This document shows, one piece after another, positions 20,444 through 20,860 of a DNA stretch of 20,860 bases. The notes below the pieces were generated by a model. That model made no database searches and was not told the origin of the DNA. It saw only the letters and a program-made list of their open reading frames with translations. Position numbers and translations under genes: made by a program. The stretch spans positions 1-20,860 of the IMG/VR virus record IMGVR_UViG_3300045738_000519. One strand, given 5' to 3'. This DNA comes from a virus. The first letter of the stretch is position 1, and each line of letters begins with the position of its first letter.

Positions 20444-20860
20444 ATGCCATTCGACCGGCCGACCGTGCAGGATATCCTGGCGCGCGTGCAAGGCGACGTC
20501 AAAGGCGTGCTCGTCGACTTCGATCCCTATGCACCTCGGACGACGACGCTCGCGCTCATTACCGCGCTAACCGCCCAGGCGCATGAGTTGAACGGCCGGC
20601 TCGAGCGCGCAGCGCGCAACCGCTTCGGCGATACCGCAGAATTCGCCGAGCTCGTCCGCCTGGCCGCCGAGGAAGGTCTCTCGCAAAACCTGGGCAACGA
20701 AGCGCAAGGCTACGCGCGCTTTGCACTCGCCGCCGAGATCACACCGGCACCGACCGCCGGGCTCTTCCTGGTCAACGGGAGCGGCGAACGATACGAGGCC
20801 TTAACCTTCCCGTGGGTTTCGTCGCTGGGCTCCTACGTGCCGCAGATCGAAGCGGTCGCA
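20444..20860 (+). CDS. Baseplate J-like protein (Mu gp47-like), N-terminal part
   Basis: Starts at ATG 20444 directly after the TAG of the gp46-like gene and is open to the end of the window (139 codons), so it is cut by the window. The start MPFDRPTVQDILARVQGDVK is the family's typical 'mpf.rPtl.eli.r...D', followed by TLALITALTAQAHELNGRLE, NRFGDTAEFAELVRLAAEEG (64-83) and NEAQGYARFALA, matching the baseplate J pattern 'dTA..e.L.r.a...G..r..a..A.G....'. Mu gp47 is about 360 aa and forms the baseplate wedge with gp46 and gp48; the rest should lie beyond the window. Confidence 0.9.
   Translation, partial: MPFDRPTVQDILARVQGDVKGVLVDFDPYAPRTTTLALITALTAQAHELNGRLERAARNRFGDTAEFAELVRLAAEEGLSQNLGNEAQGYARFALAAEITPAPTAGLFLVNGSGERYEALTFPWVSSLGSYVPQIEAVA

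Noticed and set aside
1-20860. tRNA genes, CRISPR arrays, insertion sequences, integrase or attachment sites
   Set aside because: None seen on reading: no cloverleaf-like sets with a TTCGA loop and CCA context, no regularly spaced repeats, no transposase or recombinase motifs.

Overview
The window is one strand of densely packed, GC-rich bacteriophage DNA. It holds the late lysis, packaging, head and contractile-tail genes of a tailed phage or prophage (myovirus morphology). Every gene I can support is on the + strand, and most neighbours overlap by ATGA, GTGA or TAATG or abut. The head module is lambda-like: Nu1-like small terminase, GpA-family large terminase, gpW-like joiner, lambda-type portal, HK97-type protease fused to the capsid, and FII-like joiner. 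The tail module follows phage Mu order: DUF2635, sheath gpL, tube gpM, chaperone gp41-like, tape measure, gpN/DNA circularisation, gp44, gp45, gp46 and the start of gp47/baseplate J. I see no integrase, transposase, repressor, tRNA or CRISPR, so the lifestyle cannot be read from this piece. Third positions are mostly G or C (Leu CTC, Glu GAG, Ala GCG/GCC), which suggests a GC-rich and probably proteobacterial host. The host is not identifiable from sequence alone.

Layout. 1-1310: end of an unknown gene, an unknown 149-aa protein, a zinc-ribbon protein that could be a late regulator, and a 58-aa basic peptide. 1421-2047: a protein resembling lambda minor tail protein Z. 2056-2149: a large imperfect inverted repeat. 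2164-2771: lysis pair, a holin-like membrane protein and a T7-lysozyme-like amidase. 2794-3159: a beta-rich probable virion protein. 3284-4228: a ParB-like domain fused to a compact methyltransferase-like domain, abutting the small terminase gene. 4229-11100: terminase subunits, gpW-like joiner, portal and protease-capsid fusion. 11127-11156: a strong hairpin just after the capsid gene. 11191-12536: head completion and neck proteins. 12673-20860: the Mu-type tail and baseplate, running off the end inside gp47.

The genes read as an assembly line: a procapsid is built on the portal and matured by the protease domain, the terminase fills it, and the connectors close it. A contractile tail, with length set by a 514-aa tape measure, is built separately and joined. 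The holin-like protein and amidase then open the cell.

Points most worth a second look: (i) an A AAA AAA slippery heptamer in the tail chaperone gene, followed by a completely open -1 frame that runs into a gpE'/gpT-like extension overlapping the tape measure start; (ii) an in-frame ATG with a good ribosome binding site inside the protease-capsid fusion, where the linker looks like a former intergenic region; (iii) a large terminase whose P-loop has lost both glycines; (iv) the ParB-methyltransferase fusion coupled to packaging genes; (v) a gpW-like joiner with an extra N-terminal domain; and (vi) inverted repeats and a shared ACGTAA word in the few intergenic gaps of the left part. I found no clearly new multi-gene system; the novelty is in variants of known parts.
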